From assembly GCF_014851915.1 (NCBI RefSeq), contig NZ_JACVAP010000006.1, positions 124,001 to 188,000 of the forward strand: a stretch of DNA of 64,000 nucleotides, read 5' to 3'. Every line of letters begins with the position of its first letter. Within the stretch, counting starts at the first letter, position 1. Positions 1-13,100 of the stretch are shown here, in pieces. This stretch comes from Xanthomonas sp. XNM01. Lineage in GTDB: Bacteria; Pseudomonadota; Gammaproteobacteria; Xanthomonadales; Xanthomonadaceae. The position numbers were made by a program, and so were the translations under genes. Under the pieces are notes generated by a model. That model saw only the letters and a list, made by a program, of their open reading frames with translations, was not told the origin of the DNA and did no database searches.

Positions 1-1080
1 CTCAACATCAACGTGGCGGACATCAGCGTGCCACTGACCGTCAGCGTGCGTGCGTTCGCGACCGCCACGCCACCGCTGCAGACCGTCAACTTCACTGGCC
101 CGTTTCCGCAGACACGCACGCTCAGTGCGGGCACGGTCAGCGCGTCCACCATGGTCTCCACGCTGATCAACTCGCTGGAGATCCAGGTCACCAGCGGCAA
201 CCCCACGGTCGCGCTGCTCGGTGCGCTGCCGTTGCCGCTGCCGGTGGCGGACCTCGTCAACACGCTGGTGTCGACGCTGTTGACGCCGATCCGCACCCAG
301 GTCAACGCCCTGGTCGCGCCGATCCTGACCACCCTGCTCGGCGGCGTGGTCGACAACGTGCTCGGGCTGCTCGGCATCCGCATCGGCCAGGCGGTGTTCA
401 CCGTCGAGGGCATCGCGCAGGCGTGCGCGGCGACCTTGCAGCTGGTGAAGGAGCTGCAGCCGACCTCCGATACCGGACGATTCAATCTGGCCGTCACCTA
501 CAACGGCACCACGGTGTCCTCCGCCAGCAATGTCGGCAACAACGGCAGCACCGCAGCGGTGATCACCGTGCCTGGCGGCAGCTACGTGATGGCCGAAAGC
601 GCCGCATCGGGAACGACCCTGGCGCGCTATGTCAGCTCGTGGTCGTGCGCCGACCAGAACGGCAACGTGGTCAGCAGCGGAAACGGCAACACCTTCACTC
701 TTGCCGCGCCCGCACTGGCGCCGCAACCGCTGACGCTGGTCTGCCGCATCGTCAACCGCACGCGTCAGGCCGATCTGTCGATCACCAAGACCGACGGAAG
801 CGGCACCTATACGCCCGGAGGCAGTGCGTCCTACACGCTGCAGGTGAGCAATGCCGGCCCCGATCCGGTCGTGGGTGCGCTGGTCAGCGACACCCTGCCG
901 GCGGGCGCGACGCTGTCCGGCGCCTGGAGCTGCAGTGCCAGCGCGGGCAGCACCTGCAGCGCGGCGAGCGGCGGCGCTGCAGGTGCCAACCAGGTCACCG
1001 TGAACGTGGACCTCGTCAATGGGGGCCAGGCCACGATCACGGTCCCCGTCACGTTCAGCAGCAACCCAGCCAGTTACTGA
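1..1080 (+). CDS. DUF11-domain protein, C-terminal part (5' end outside the window)
   Basis: The frame is open from base 1 to the TGA at 1078-1080 and continues off the left edge, so the start is not visible. Visible residues 1-150 are hydrophobic and rich in Val, Leu and Thr, with no catalytic motif. A domain around residues 155-255 contains paired cysteines. The last 100 residues, beginning ADLSITKTDGSGTYTPG, match the DUF11 (conserved repeat, Ig-like) family found in secreted surface proteins. The next gene, which also contains DUF11 domains, starts about 110 bp downstream on the same strand, so the two probably belong to one surface-protein locus. The protein is presumably exported, but its signal peptide would lie outside the window. 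Function beyond being a cell-surface structural protein is unknown. Confidence 0.7.
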   Translation, partial: LNINVADISVPLTVSVRAFATATPPLQTVNFTGPFPQTRTLSAGTVSASTMVSTLINSLEIQVTSGNPTVALLGALPLPLPVADLVNTLVSTLLTPIRTQVNALVAPILTTLLGGVVDNVLGLLGIRIGQAVFTVEGIAQACAATLQLVKELQPTSDTGRFNLAVTYNGTTVSSASNVGNNGSTAAVITVPGGSYVMAESAASGTTLARYVSSWSCADQNGNVVSSGNGNTFTLAAPALAPQPLTLVCRIVNRTRQADLSITKTDGSGTYTPGGSASYTLQVSNAGPDPVVGALVSDTLPAGATLSGAWSCSASAGSTCSAASGGAAGANQVTVNVDLVNGGQATITVPVTFSSNPASY

Positions 1081-1191
1081 CCGGCGCATCGCCGGTTGCA
1101 GGAGCCGTGCCCCGGATGGGGCGTGTCGTCAGGAAGCGGTGTCATGGCGTCGCAGCGCGTCGGCATGACAAGGGTCACGAGGAAGGAACGC

Positions 1192-4100
1192 ATGGCAAGT
1201 GCCAGGGGCCAGACCAGTCTCCATGCCGCGGCAGCCACGGCGACGCGCAGTGCCTGTCTGCTGGCATTGCTGCTCCTGCCTTCCGCGCCGAGGGCGCAGA
1301 CCTATCCCAACCCCCTGTCCAACACGGCCCAGGTCGCCACCCCGGCCGAGATCGGCGACCCGATCCCGGGCAACAACAGCGCCACGGACAGCAACGCCCT
1401 GGCCCTGCAGGCACAGCTGAGCGTCAGCAAGACCATCCTCACCGCCACGCCCGCACCAGCCACGTCCACGGTGCAGTACCGCATCGTGGTGAGCAACATC
1501 GGCCCGTCCACCGCCGTCGGCGTCGGTGTGGTGGACAGCGTGCCGGCCCAGCTGTCCAACGTGAGCTGGGTCTGTTCGGCGTCCGGCACAGGCTCCGCAT
1601 GCGGGAGTGCCAGCGACACCGGCAACGCCATCAACACCGCGGTCGACGTCGGTGTGGGCGGCAGCGTGACGCTGGTGGTCAGCGGTACCGCGCCCGCCAC
1701 CACGCCATCCACCATTCCGGCCAACACCGTCACTCTGGTCCTGCCGCCGGGCACCACCGACCCGACGCTGGCCGACAACACTGCCACCACCACTCCGATC
1801 ACCGTGCAGCCGCGGCAGCTGACCGCGAGCGCCGACGTCTTCACCTCGCCGATCTCTTCGCTCAGTGGCGGCACCACCCCATCGGTGCTGACCAACGACA
1901 CCCTGGCCGGTTCCCCGGTGGTCGCCGCCGACCTGCTGGTCGCGCTGACAGCTGCTCCGGCTGGCTACACCATCGATGCGGCGGGATCGATCAGCGTCCC
2001 TGCGGGAGCGCCCGCCGGAGCGCAGCAGGTGACCTATCAGATCTGCGAAGCCGCATCGCCGACCAACTGCTCCAGTGCGGTGGCGAACCTGATCGTGGCA
2101 CCGCGTGCGTCCGAGGACAGCTTCAACGTCAACAGCGGCGCGCTCACGTTCACCGGCAATCTCGCACTCAATGACAACGTGCCGGCGGGCTCGCCCTACT
2201 CCCTGAGCGGTGCGGCCGTGGCTGGACTGGTCATCGCGCCGACAGGTGGAAACTTCACCTACACCCCGGGCGGCGGCATCAACGCGCCGCTGACCTTCCA
2301 GTACCAGGTGTGCCTGCCGGCACCCAACGCGACGACCTGTTCGATCGCCTCCGCGCACCTGGTGCTGGACGCCAACCCCATCGTCGCCAGCAACGACACG
2401 CTGTCGTTCATCAGTGCGCAGACAGGCGGCACCACCACCACCGGCGTGCTGGCCAACGACACCTTCTCCGGTGGTCCGGTGCCGCTCGGCGGGCAGGTGA
2501 CCCTGGCGCTGGTGTCGCCACCGTCCGGCTTCAGCATCAGCCTGGCCGGCGATGGCGCCATCACGGTTCAAGCGGGAACGCCGGCCGGCGTCTACACGCT
2601 GGCCTACCGGATCTGCGAGGCCGCCTTCCCGACCAACTGCGCCACTGCCACGGCGCGCGTGCCGGTCGCGCCCGATGCGATCGACGACCTGTTCGATACG
2701 CCGGGTGGTGGTCGTGTGCTGACAGCCTCGGTGGCGAACAACGACAACATCACGCCCGGCGTGGAGTACGCGCTGACGGCTGGGGGCGCGCCGGCCAACG
2801 GCTCGGTGGTGCTCGACGCCAATGGCGTGTTCACCTACACACCCAACGCCAACTACACCGGTCCGGATGCCTTCACCTACCGGGTCTGCCTGCCGGCACC
2901 GGACGCGACCGCCTGCGATACCGCCAGCGTGCAGATCGTGGTGGCCGCCAATGCGGTCGATGCGGTCGATGACATCTTCGCCACGCCGATCCCGTCCACC
3001 GGCGGTTCGACGCCAGACCTGCTGGCCAACGACACCCTCAATGGTCAGCCGTTCCCGCCCGCCCTGGCGACCATCACGCTGATCAGCGCGCCGACCGGGA
3101 TTTCGCTCGGTGCGGGTGCGACACTGAACGTCGCCCCGAATGTGTCGGCCGGCGCCGCCGCGTTCGCCTACCAGCTCTGCCAGGCGGGCAGCTGCGACAC
3201 GGCCAGCATCCGCCTGGTGATCGCACCGGACGCCGAGCCGGATGCGTTCACCGCCACCGGCGGCGTGACGATGCCGGGCAACGTGGCGACCAACGACAAC
3301 GCGCCCGCCGTGTCGGTGTTCTCGGCACTGACCACGCCCACCCGGGGCACCCTGGTGTTCAACGCCGATGGCTCGTTCACCTACACGCCGCTTGCCGGTG
3401 CCGTCGGTGCGGATGCCTTCGACTACAGCGTATGCCTGCCGGCGCCGGACAATGCCGTCTGCGACGTCGGCACGGTGACGATCAACGTCTCCGCGGCGCC
3501 GATCGACGCAGTGGACGATCCGTTCCGTTCGGTACCGGTGCCGCCGGGCGGGGTGAGCGCCAGCGTGCTGGTCAACGACACGCTCAATGCCGTGCCGGTG
3601 ACGCCTGCACAGGTGAGCTTCAACCTGATCAACGGCTCGCCGGTCGGCTACGCGCTCAACGCGGCCGGTGAAGTCGTGGTACCGGCGGGTGCGGCCTCCG
3701 GTCCGGTCACGCTGACGTATGAACTGTGCGAAGCCGGGACGGACAACTGCGACACCGCCACGATCACGCTGTTGATTTCACCGGACGCGGAAGACGACGC
3801 CTTCACGACGGTGGCCGGACGCGCGCTGTCCAGCAGCGTCGCCATCAACGACAACGCGCCGGCCGGTGCCACCTTCAGCATCGTCGGCGGCACGCCGGCC
3901 GGCCTGGTGTTCACCGGCAACGGCAGTTTCGACTACACACCGGCGTCGGGCTTCACCGGTGCCGTGCCGTTCACCTACGAGGTCTGTCTGCCCACACCGG
4001 ACAACGCGGTGTGCGCCACAGCGCTGGCGACCATCACCGTCAACGCCGGCAGCCTGGCCGCCGCCGATGACGACTTCCGCAGTGTGGTGATCAATCCGGT

Positions 4101-7100
4101 CTACGGCGGCACTACCGCCAGCGTGCTGGCCAACGATGGTCACAACGGTGCAGTGCCGCCGGCACCGGGCGATGTGCTCCTGAGCCTGATCGGTGCGCCG
4201 GCCGGATTCACCATCAACGCCAACGGCACGATCTCCATCGCGGGCGGCAGCGTCGCCGGCGAGCAGAGTTTCCAGTATCAGATGTGCGAAGCCGTCCTGC
4301 CGGGCAACTGCGTGTCGGCCGCGGTGCGGGTGCTGCTGGGGCCGGTGGCCGTCGGCGACATCCTGAGCACGCCGGTCGGCCAGGCGCTGAACGGCGACGT
4401 GGCCGCCAACGACACGATCGCGCCCGGGTCGTTCTTCAGCGTCACCAGCACCATCCCGCCCGGGTTGGCATTCGACCCCGACGGCACCTTCACCTACACG
4501 CCGCCGGCGGGCACCAGCGGCCAGGTCGGCTTTGCGTACCAGGTCTGCCTGCCCGTACCGGACGATGCGGTGTGCGCGTTCGCCAGCGTCGCGATCACCG
4601 TCAACGCCGGCACCCTGCTGGCGGTGGACGATGACTTCCGCGCCAGCGTGATCGCTCCGCTCAGTGGCGGTGTGACCGCCAGTGTGCTGGGCAATGACAG
4701 CCTCAACGGTACGTCGCCGCCCCTGGCCTCCAGCGTGTTGCTGGCGCTGACCAGTGCGCCGCCAGGGTTCCAGCTCGATACCGACGGCACGATCGCGGTG
4801 CCACCGGGCAGCGCCGCTGGCGCGGTGACGGTCGCCTACCAGGTCTGCGAAGCCGCGCTGCCGGGCAACTGCGCCGTCGCGCAGGCCCAGCTGGTGATCG
4901 CGCCGGTGGCGGTCGACGATGCCCTGTCCACCCCGGTCGGCCAGCCGGTCGCCGGCAATCTCGGTTTGAACGACAACGCCCCCGCCGGCGCGGTCTACAG
5001 CGTGGTCGGCGCCACGCCCGATGGCCTCGATCTCGGAGCCGACGGCAGCCTGATCTACGCGCCCCCGTCAGGCACCAGCGGTGCCGTGACGTTCATCTAC
5101 CAGGTCTGCCTGCCTGCGCCGAACAGCACCGTCTGCACGACCGCCACGGCCACCGTCAACGTCAACGCCGGCACGCTGCTGGCCGTGTCCGATGATTTCA
5201 CCGCGACGCCGGTCGATCCGGTGACCGGCGGCGTCACTGGAAGCGTGCTGGGCAACGACGCGCTCAATGGCGCCTCGCCACCGCTGCCCGCGCTCGTGCA
5301 GCTGTCGCTGATCGGCGCACCGGCCGGCATCGGGATCGATGTCGACGGCACGATTCAGGTCGCCGCAGGTTCGCCGGCGGGGCGCCTGGACGTCACCTAC
5401 CAGATCTGCGAGGCGGCACTGCCCGGCAACTGCGCAACGGCCACGGCCACGCTGCTGGTCGATCCGCTGGCGGTGACCGACAGCTTCTCCACGCTCGCCG
5501 GCGCGACCCTCATCGGCAACGTCGCCAGCAACGACAATGCACCGCCCGGCGCGTTGTTCAGCGTCACCGGCGCATCGCCCGACGGGTTGCTGTTCAACGC
5601 GGACGGCACGTTCGCCTACACGCCGCCCGATGGCACCAGCGGCGCGATGAGCTTCGCCTACCAGGTATGCCTGCCGCCGCCGTTCAACGCCTTGTGCTCG
5701 GACTCGAGTGCGACCATTACCGTGCAGGCCGGTGCGATCGTGGCCAACGACGACGACCTGCGTGCCACGCCGATCGATCCGGTCACCGGTGGCACGACCG
5801 CCAGCGTGCTGCTCAACGACAGCCTCAACGGCGTCTCGCCGCCGTCGGCGAGCAGCGTGATCCTGAGTCTGGCTGCGCCACCGCCCGGCATCAGCGTCGG
5901 GCCTGGCGGCGTGATCAACGTGGCGCCGGGCACCACCGCGGGTGCCATGACGCTGGGTTACACCCTGTGCGAGGCAGTGCTGCCCAGCAACTGCGCGACC
6001 GCGACCGTGCAACTGCTGATCAGCCCGGCGGCGGTCGACGACCTGCTGTCCACGCCGGTCGGCCAGGTGCTGATCGGCACCGTGGCCGGCAACGACAACG
6101 TACCGCCGACGGCGCAGTTCTCGCTGATCGGCCCGCCACTGACCGACCTGGCGTTCAATGCCGACGGCACGTTCACCTACACACCGCCCATCGGCACCAG
6201 CGGCCAGGTCAGCTTCGACTACCGGGTGTGCCTGCCTGCGCCTGATACCGCAGCCTGCGCGGACGCGACGGTGACGATCAACGTCAATGCGGGCACGCTG
6301 GCCGCCGTCGCGGACGACTTCAGCGGCGCGCCGATCGATCCGGCCACGGGCGGCACCACGGCCAGCGTGCTGGGCAACGACACGCTCAGCGGCACCACGC
6401 CGCCGCTGCCGGCCACGGTACTGCTGGCATTGGTCGGCGCGCCGACCGGCTACGCGATCAACACCGACGGCACGATCGTCGTGCCGGCCGGTGCGGTCGC
6501 AGGCAGCGTCACCGTGACCTATCAGGTCTGCGAGGCCGCGCTGTCGTCCAACTGCGATTCGGCCACCGCCACGCTGGTGGTATCGCCGCAGGCCAACGAC
6601 GACGTCGTGGCCACGCCCGTCGGACAGGCGGTGAACGGCAATGTCGCCTTCAACGACAACACGCCGGTGGATGCGGTGTTCGCGGTCAGCGGCGCCGTGC
6701 CGGCCGGGCTGCAGTTCAATCCCGGTGGCAGCTTCACCTACACCCCGCCCGTGGGCACCAGCGGCCCGGTGAGCTTCATCTACCAGGTCTGTCTGGCCGC
6801 CCCGAACGACGCCGCGTGCGCCACGGCCAGCGTCACCATCAACGTCAATGCCGGTACCCTCGTGGCTGGCGACGACGACTTCGGCGCGTCGCCGATCGAT
6901 CCGTCCGTAGGCGGTACCAGCGCCAGCGTGCTGCTCAACGATGTGCTCGATGGCGTGCCGTCGCCGGCCGACACGCTGGTGCAGCTGAGCCTGGTCGGTG
7001 CGCCTGCCGGCGTGAGCATCGCGGCCGATGGCACCGTCAATGTCGCTGCGGGCACGGCCGCGGGTGGGATCGATCTGACCTACCAGATCTGCGAGGCCGC

Positions 7101-10100
7101 ACTGCCGACCAACTGCGATACCGCGTCCATCCGCCTGGTGATCGCCCCGTCGGCGCTGGATGACGTGATCTCCACCCTGGTCGGTCAGCCGGTCAGTGGC
7201 ACCGTCGCGGTCAACGACAACGTGCCGTCCACCGCGACGTTCACCATTCCCGGCGGTGCGCCGGCCGGGCTGGCGTTCAATCCCAACGGCAGCTTCACCT
7301 ACGCCCCGCCGCCGGGCAGCAGTGGCACGGTGATCTTCACCTATCAGGTCTGCCTGGCAACGCCGGATTCGGGGGTCTGCGACACCGCCAGCGCCACCAT
7401 CGATGTCAACGCAGGCACTGTTCTCGCCAGCGACGACGATTTCAGCACCACGCCGATCAGCGCGCTGCTCGGTGGCAGCACCGCCAGCGTGCTGGGCAAC
7501 GACAGCCTCAACGGCACCACGCCTCCGCTCGCGGCCGATGTGCAGCTGAGTCTGGTGGGTGCGCCGTCTGGCGTCAGCATCAGTGCGGCAGGCGGCATCA
7601 CCGTGGCCCCGGGCACGCGTGCCGGCGCGCTGACGCTGAGTTACCGGCTCTGCGAGGCGGCGCTGCCCACCAACTGCGACACCGCCACGGCGGTGGTCGT
7701 GATCGCACCATCGGCCGTGGATGACGTGCTGTCCACGCCGGTCGGCCAGCCGGTGACCGGCAATGTCGCCACCAACGACAACGTGCCGGCAGACGCGGTG
7801 TTCGGCGTCACCGGTACCTCGCCCGATGGCCTGGTGTTCAACGCCGATGGCAGTTTCACCTACACGCCGCCAGCGGGCACCAGCGGTGCGGTGGGCTTCA
7901 CCTACCGGGTCTGCCTGCCTGTCCCCAACGATGGCGTGTGCGCGGACGCCGCGGTCGGTGTCAACGTCAATGCCGGCACGCTGCTGGCGGTGGCCGATGA
8001 TTTCAGTGGCGTGCCGATCGATCCGGGCAACGGCGGCACCACGCCGAGCGTGCTGGCCAACGACAGCCTCAACGGCACCACGCCGCCGCTGCCGGCCACG
8101 GTCCAGCTGTCGCTGGTGGGTGCGCCGACCGGCTATGCGATCGATCCCGATGGCACCGTCGTCGTGCCGGGTGGCGCCGCGGCCGGTGCGGTGAGCCTGA
8201 CCTACCAGGCGTGCGAGGCCGCGCTGCCCACCAACTGCAGCACGGCCGGCATCGCCCTGGTCGTGTCTCCGGTGGCGAACGACGACGTGGTCTCCACGCC
8301 GGTCGGCCAGCCCGTGAGCGGCAACGTGTCGCTCAACGACAACGTGCCGATCGATGCGGTGTTCAGCACCAGCGGCATCGAGCCGGGTGGTCTGGTGTTC
8401 AACACCGACGGCAGTTTCACCTATACGCCACCGACAGGGACCAGCGGGCCGGTGGCCTTCGCCTACCGGGTGTGCCTGGCCGCCCCGAACGACACGACGT
8501 GCGACACGGCGTCGGTGACCATCAACGTCAACGCCGGCACGCTGCTGGCAGTGGACGATGACTTCAGTGCCTCCGTGATCGACCCGGTCACCGGCGGCGT
8601 CCTGCCGAGCGTCGTGCTCAACGATACGCTCAACGGCGCCATGCCGCCGCTGCCGGCGCAGCTGCAGCTGTCGCTGGTGGGTGCGCCCGCGGGCGTCGCC
8701 ATCAACGCCGATGGCAGCGTGAACGTGGCCGCCGGCAGCGCGGCCGGCCGGACCACGCTGACCTACCAGGTCTGCGAAGCGGCCCTGCCGGGCAACTGCG
8801 ACAGTGCCGACATCATCATGGTGGTCGCACCGCAGGCCAACGATGATGCGGTGTCCACGCAGGTCGGCGTCACCCTCAACGGCAACGTGGGGGCCAACGA
8901 CAACGTGCCGCCGGGCGCGCAGTTCAGCGTCAGTGGCACGGGCCCGGCCGGCCTGGTGCTCAATGCCAACGGCAGTTTCAGCTTCGCGCCGCCGGTCGGC
9001 ATCAGCGGGCCGGTGACGTTCGCCTACCAGGTCTGCCTGCCCGCGCCGGATGACGGTCGCTGCGCGACGGCCGATGTCACCATCAGCGTCAACGCCGGTA
9101 CGGTGCTTGCGGTCGCCGACGATCTGCGTGTGCCGGCCATCGACCCCGCCACGGGCGGCGTCACTGCCAGCGTGCTGGCCAACGACAGCCTCGACGGCGT
9201 GACCTCGCCGCTGCCGGCGACGGTGCAGCTGTCCCTGGTGACAGCACCGGCCGGCTACAGCATCCACACCGACGGCACCATCGTCGTTGCGGCCGGCGTG
9301 CCCGCGGGCAGCACCACGCTGACCTACCGGATCTGCGAAGCCGCCCTGCCGGCCAACTGCGGCAGTGCGGCGGCCACGCTGGTCGTCAGCCCGGCCGCCG
9401 TGGACGATGCGGTATCCACCACGGCTGGCCAGCAGGTCGCCGGCAACGTGGGCACCAACGACAACGTGCCGGCGAATGCCGTGTTCTCGGTCAGCGGCGC
9501 CACACCGCAGGGCCTGGTGCTCAATGGCGACGGCAGCTTCGAGTTCACGCCGCCTGCCGGCGTCAGTGGTCCGGTGGACTTCATCTACCAGGTCTGCCTG
9601 CCTGCGCCGGACGACAGCGTGTGCGCGACCGCCTCCGCGGTCATCAACGTCAACGCCGGCACGTTGCTGGCCGTCGACGACGACTTCCGTGCCAGTCTGG
9701 TCGATCCGCAGGTGGGCGCCAGCCTGCCGGTCAGCGTGCTGGCCAACGACACGCTCAATGGCACCACACCGCCGCCATCCGCTGCCGTGATTCTGAGCCT
9801 GGTTGCTCCACCGGCCGGCGTGAGCATCGATGCCAGCGGCATCATCAGCGTGGCGCCCGGGACGGGTGCGGGCGCGCTGTCCATCACCTATCAGACGTGC
9901 GAGGCGGCACTGCCGACCAACTGCGATACCGCGACCATCCGCCTGCTGGTGTCGCCGGTGGCCGTGGTCGACATCGTCTCGGTACCGAGCGGACAGGTGC
10001 TCAACGGCAACGTGGCCGGCAACGACAACGTGCCGCCGGATGCCGTGTTCTCCGCGACTGGCCCCGCACTGGCCGGTCTGGCGCTCGAGAACGACGGCAC

Positions 10101-13100
10101 CTTCGTCTACACACCGCCCGTCGGCACGAGTGGCACGGTCGGCTTCACCTACCAGGTCTGTCTGCCGGCACCTGAAACCACCATATGCAGTACGGCGTCG
10201 GTGACCATCAACGTCAACGCCGGCACCCTGATCGCCAACGACGACACGTTCGCTACCACGCCGATCGATCCCGCTACGGGCGGCAGCACCGCCAGCGTGC
10301 TGGTCAACGACAGTCTCAACGGCGTCGCGCCGCCGCCGGCGGGGACGCTGCAGCTGACGCTGGTCGGCGCGGTGCCCGCAGGCGTCGGCATCGGCGCCAC
10401 GGGCGAGATCAGCGCGGTGGCCGGGACCGCGGCCGGCTCCTACCTGGTGGTCTACCAGGCCTGCGAGGTCGCGCTGCCCACCAACTGCGATACGGCCGAC
10501 GTGCGTCTGCTGATCGCGCCACTGGCGGTGGACGACGTGGTGACCGGCCAGCTCGGCCAGCCGACGGTGGGCAACGTGGGCGACAACGACAACGTGCCGA
10601 TCGATGCGGTGTTCTCGGTCAGAGGTGCCACGCCGCAAGGCCTGACCTTCAATGCCAACGGCACGTTCCTGTACGCGCCCCCTGTCGGTACGACCGGTCC
10701 GGTCACGTTCGACTACCAGGCCTGCCTCCCGGTGCCGTCGAACGACGTCTGCGGTCTGGCCGGCGTCACCATCAACCTGGTGGCCGGCACCGTCGATGCG
10801 GTGGACGACGACTTCCGCAATGCGCCGATCGATCCGGTGACTGGCGGCAGCATCGTCACCAGCGTCCTGGCCAACGACAGCGTCCTTGGCGCCGCGCCGC
10901 CGTTGCCAGCGAGCGTGCAGTTGTCGCTGGTGGGGGCGCCTGCAGGGGTCGACATCGACGGCACCGGCATCATCAGCGTGGCGCCGGGCACGATGGCCGG
11001 CGCGCTGACGCTGACCTACCGGCTGTGCGAGGCCGCGGTGCCGACCAACTGCGACACCGCCAGCGTCGCGCTGCTGGTGCTGCCGGTGGCGGTGGCCGAT
11101 ACGGTGTCCACACCTGCCGGGCAGGCCGTCACCGGCAACGTGTCGACCAATGACAACGTGCCGGGCGGCTCGGTGTTCACCATCAGCGGCACCACGCCAC
11201 CGGGGCTGACGTTCAACACCGATGGCAGCTTCAGTTATGCGCCGCCAAGTGGAACGTCCGGACCGGTCTCGTTTGTCTACCAGGTCTGTCTGCCCATGCC
11301 GGACAGCGGCGTCTGCGCGACCGCGGCGGTCACGATCACTGTCGGTGCCGCGATCAATGTCATCGAGGCGTTCGACGACGATTTCAGCGCCACGCCGATC
11401 AACCCGACGACCGGCGGCACGACCACCGGCAGCGTGCTGGACAACGACCGCTTCAATGCGACCACGCCGCCGCCGACGAACGCCGTGATCCCGTCGCTGT
11501 CCTCGCCACCGGCGGGCATCACCATCCAGCCCAACGGGACGCTCGCCGTTGCGCCCGGTACCGCGTCCGGGCAGTACACGCTGGGCTATCGGATCTGCGA
11601 CGCCGCGCAGCCCGGCAACTGCGCGACCGCCCAGGTCACGCTGCGCATCCAGAGCCCGGCGGCAACGCTGCTGGCGTTCGACGATGTCGCCTCCGTGCCT
11701 GCAGCAAGCGGTGGCAGCAACGTCGTCAACGTGCTGGAAAACGATACCTACGGCGGCCTGACGCTGGACCCGGCCCTGGTGGTGTTCACGCCGGTGCCGA
11801 CGCCGGCGCTGTCCTTCGGCAGCGATGGCGCATTGAACGTCGCCGCCGGGTTGCCGGCCGGCACCTACACCACGACGTACGCGATCTGCCTGGTCAGCGA
11901 CCCGTCGGTCTGCGCGACGGCGACCGTCAGCGTCACGCTGGTGGCAACGGCGGGTGTGCTGTCGGCCAATGCCGACACGCTGCCGTCCGTGCCGGGGACC
12001 GGTGGCAGCAACCTGCTCAACGTGCTGGCCAACGATACCTACAACGGCGCGCCGCTGGACCCGGCACAGGTGGTTTTCACACCGGTCCCGACCGCGCAGC
12101 TGAGCTTCGATGCCGCGGGCAACCTCAGCGTCGCGGCGGGCGTGGCGCCGGGGACCTACACCACCAGCTACGCGATCTGCCTGGTGGCTGACGGCTCGGT
12201 GTGCTCGACCGGTACCGTCAGCGTGACCGTGGTAGCCGCCAACGTGGTCCAGGCGGTCGACGACGACTTCGGTGCGCTTGCGATCAACCCGGCCGTCGGC
12301 GGTGCGACCCCCAGCGTGCTGGAAAACGACCGCTTCAACGGTGCGGTGCCGCCCGCCGGCAGCGTGGTGCTCAACCTCGTCGGGCCGCCGCCCGGCTTCT
12401 CGTTGGCTGCGAGCGGCGCGATCCTGGTGTCCGCGGGCACCGCCCCCGGTCTCTATCCGCTGACCTACCGGCTCTGCGAGCGTGCAGCGCCCGCGAACTG
12501 CGTGCAGGCGGTGGCGACGGTACGGGTGCAGGCACCGGCTGGCTCGCTGGCGGCTTTCGACGATGTCGTCGCCTCGGTGCCGGTCACCGGTGCCGGCAAC
12601 GTGCGCAACGTGCTGGCCAACGACACGCTCGATGGTGCGGCACTCGATCGCTCGGCCGTGGTGTTCACTCCCGTCACGACCTCCGCGCTGGGCTTCGACA
12701 CGGCCGGCAATCTCAGTGTCGCGCCGGGGCTGGCGGCCGGTGTGTACACCACGACCTACAGGATCTGCCTGGTTGCGCAGCCGGCCGTGTGCGCTACCGC
12801 GACGGTCCGGGTGACGGTGGTCGCCGCCACGACCCTGCAGGCCATCGACGACGACTTCGGCGCCGTGCTGATCAATCCGACCACCGGTGGCGCGACCCCG
12901 AGCGTGTTCGGCAACGACCTCTACAACGGTGTCTCGCCGCTGCCCGCAGGCAACGTGACCGCAAGCCTGGTCAGCGGCCCGCCCGGCGTATCGCTCACCG
13001 CAACCGGCGCGATCCTTGTACCCGCTGGCCTGGCGCCAGGCGACTACCGGGTGACCTACCGCATCTGCGAGCGGTCGGTGCCGGCCAACTGTTCCCAGGC

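Noticed and set aside
423-2174. 583-codon overlapping open frame
   Set aside because: It is rich in Arg, Gln, His and Gly with no domain, and overlaps the DUF11 genes in another frame.
5068-10638. 1,856-codon open frame on the minus strand
   Set aside because: It lies wholly antisense to the repeat region of the giant gene, is Arg/His/Gly-rich and repeats with the same period, so it is a by-product of codon usage in the repeats. Other long antisense frames in the window have the same character.
1820-11350. Regular repeats reminiscent of a CRISPR array
   Set aside because: The period is about 560 bp and the repeats are coding and continuous, with no spacers.
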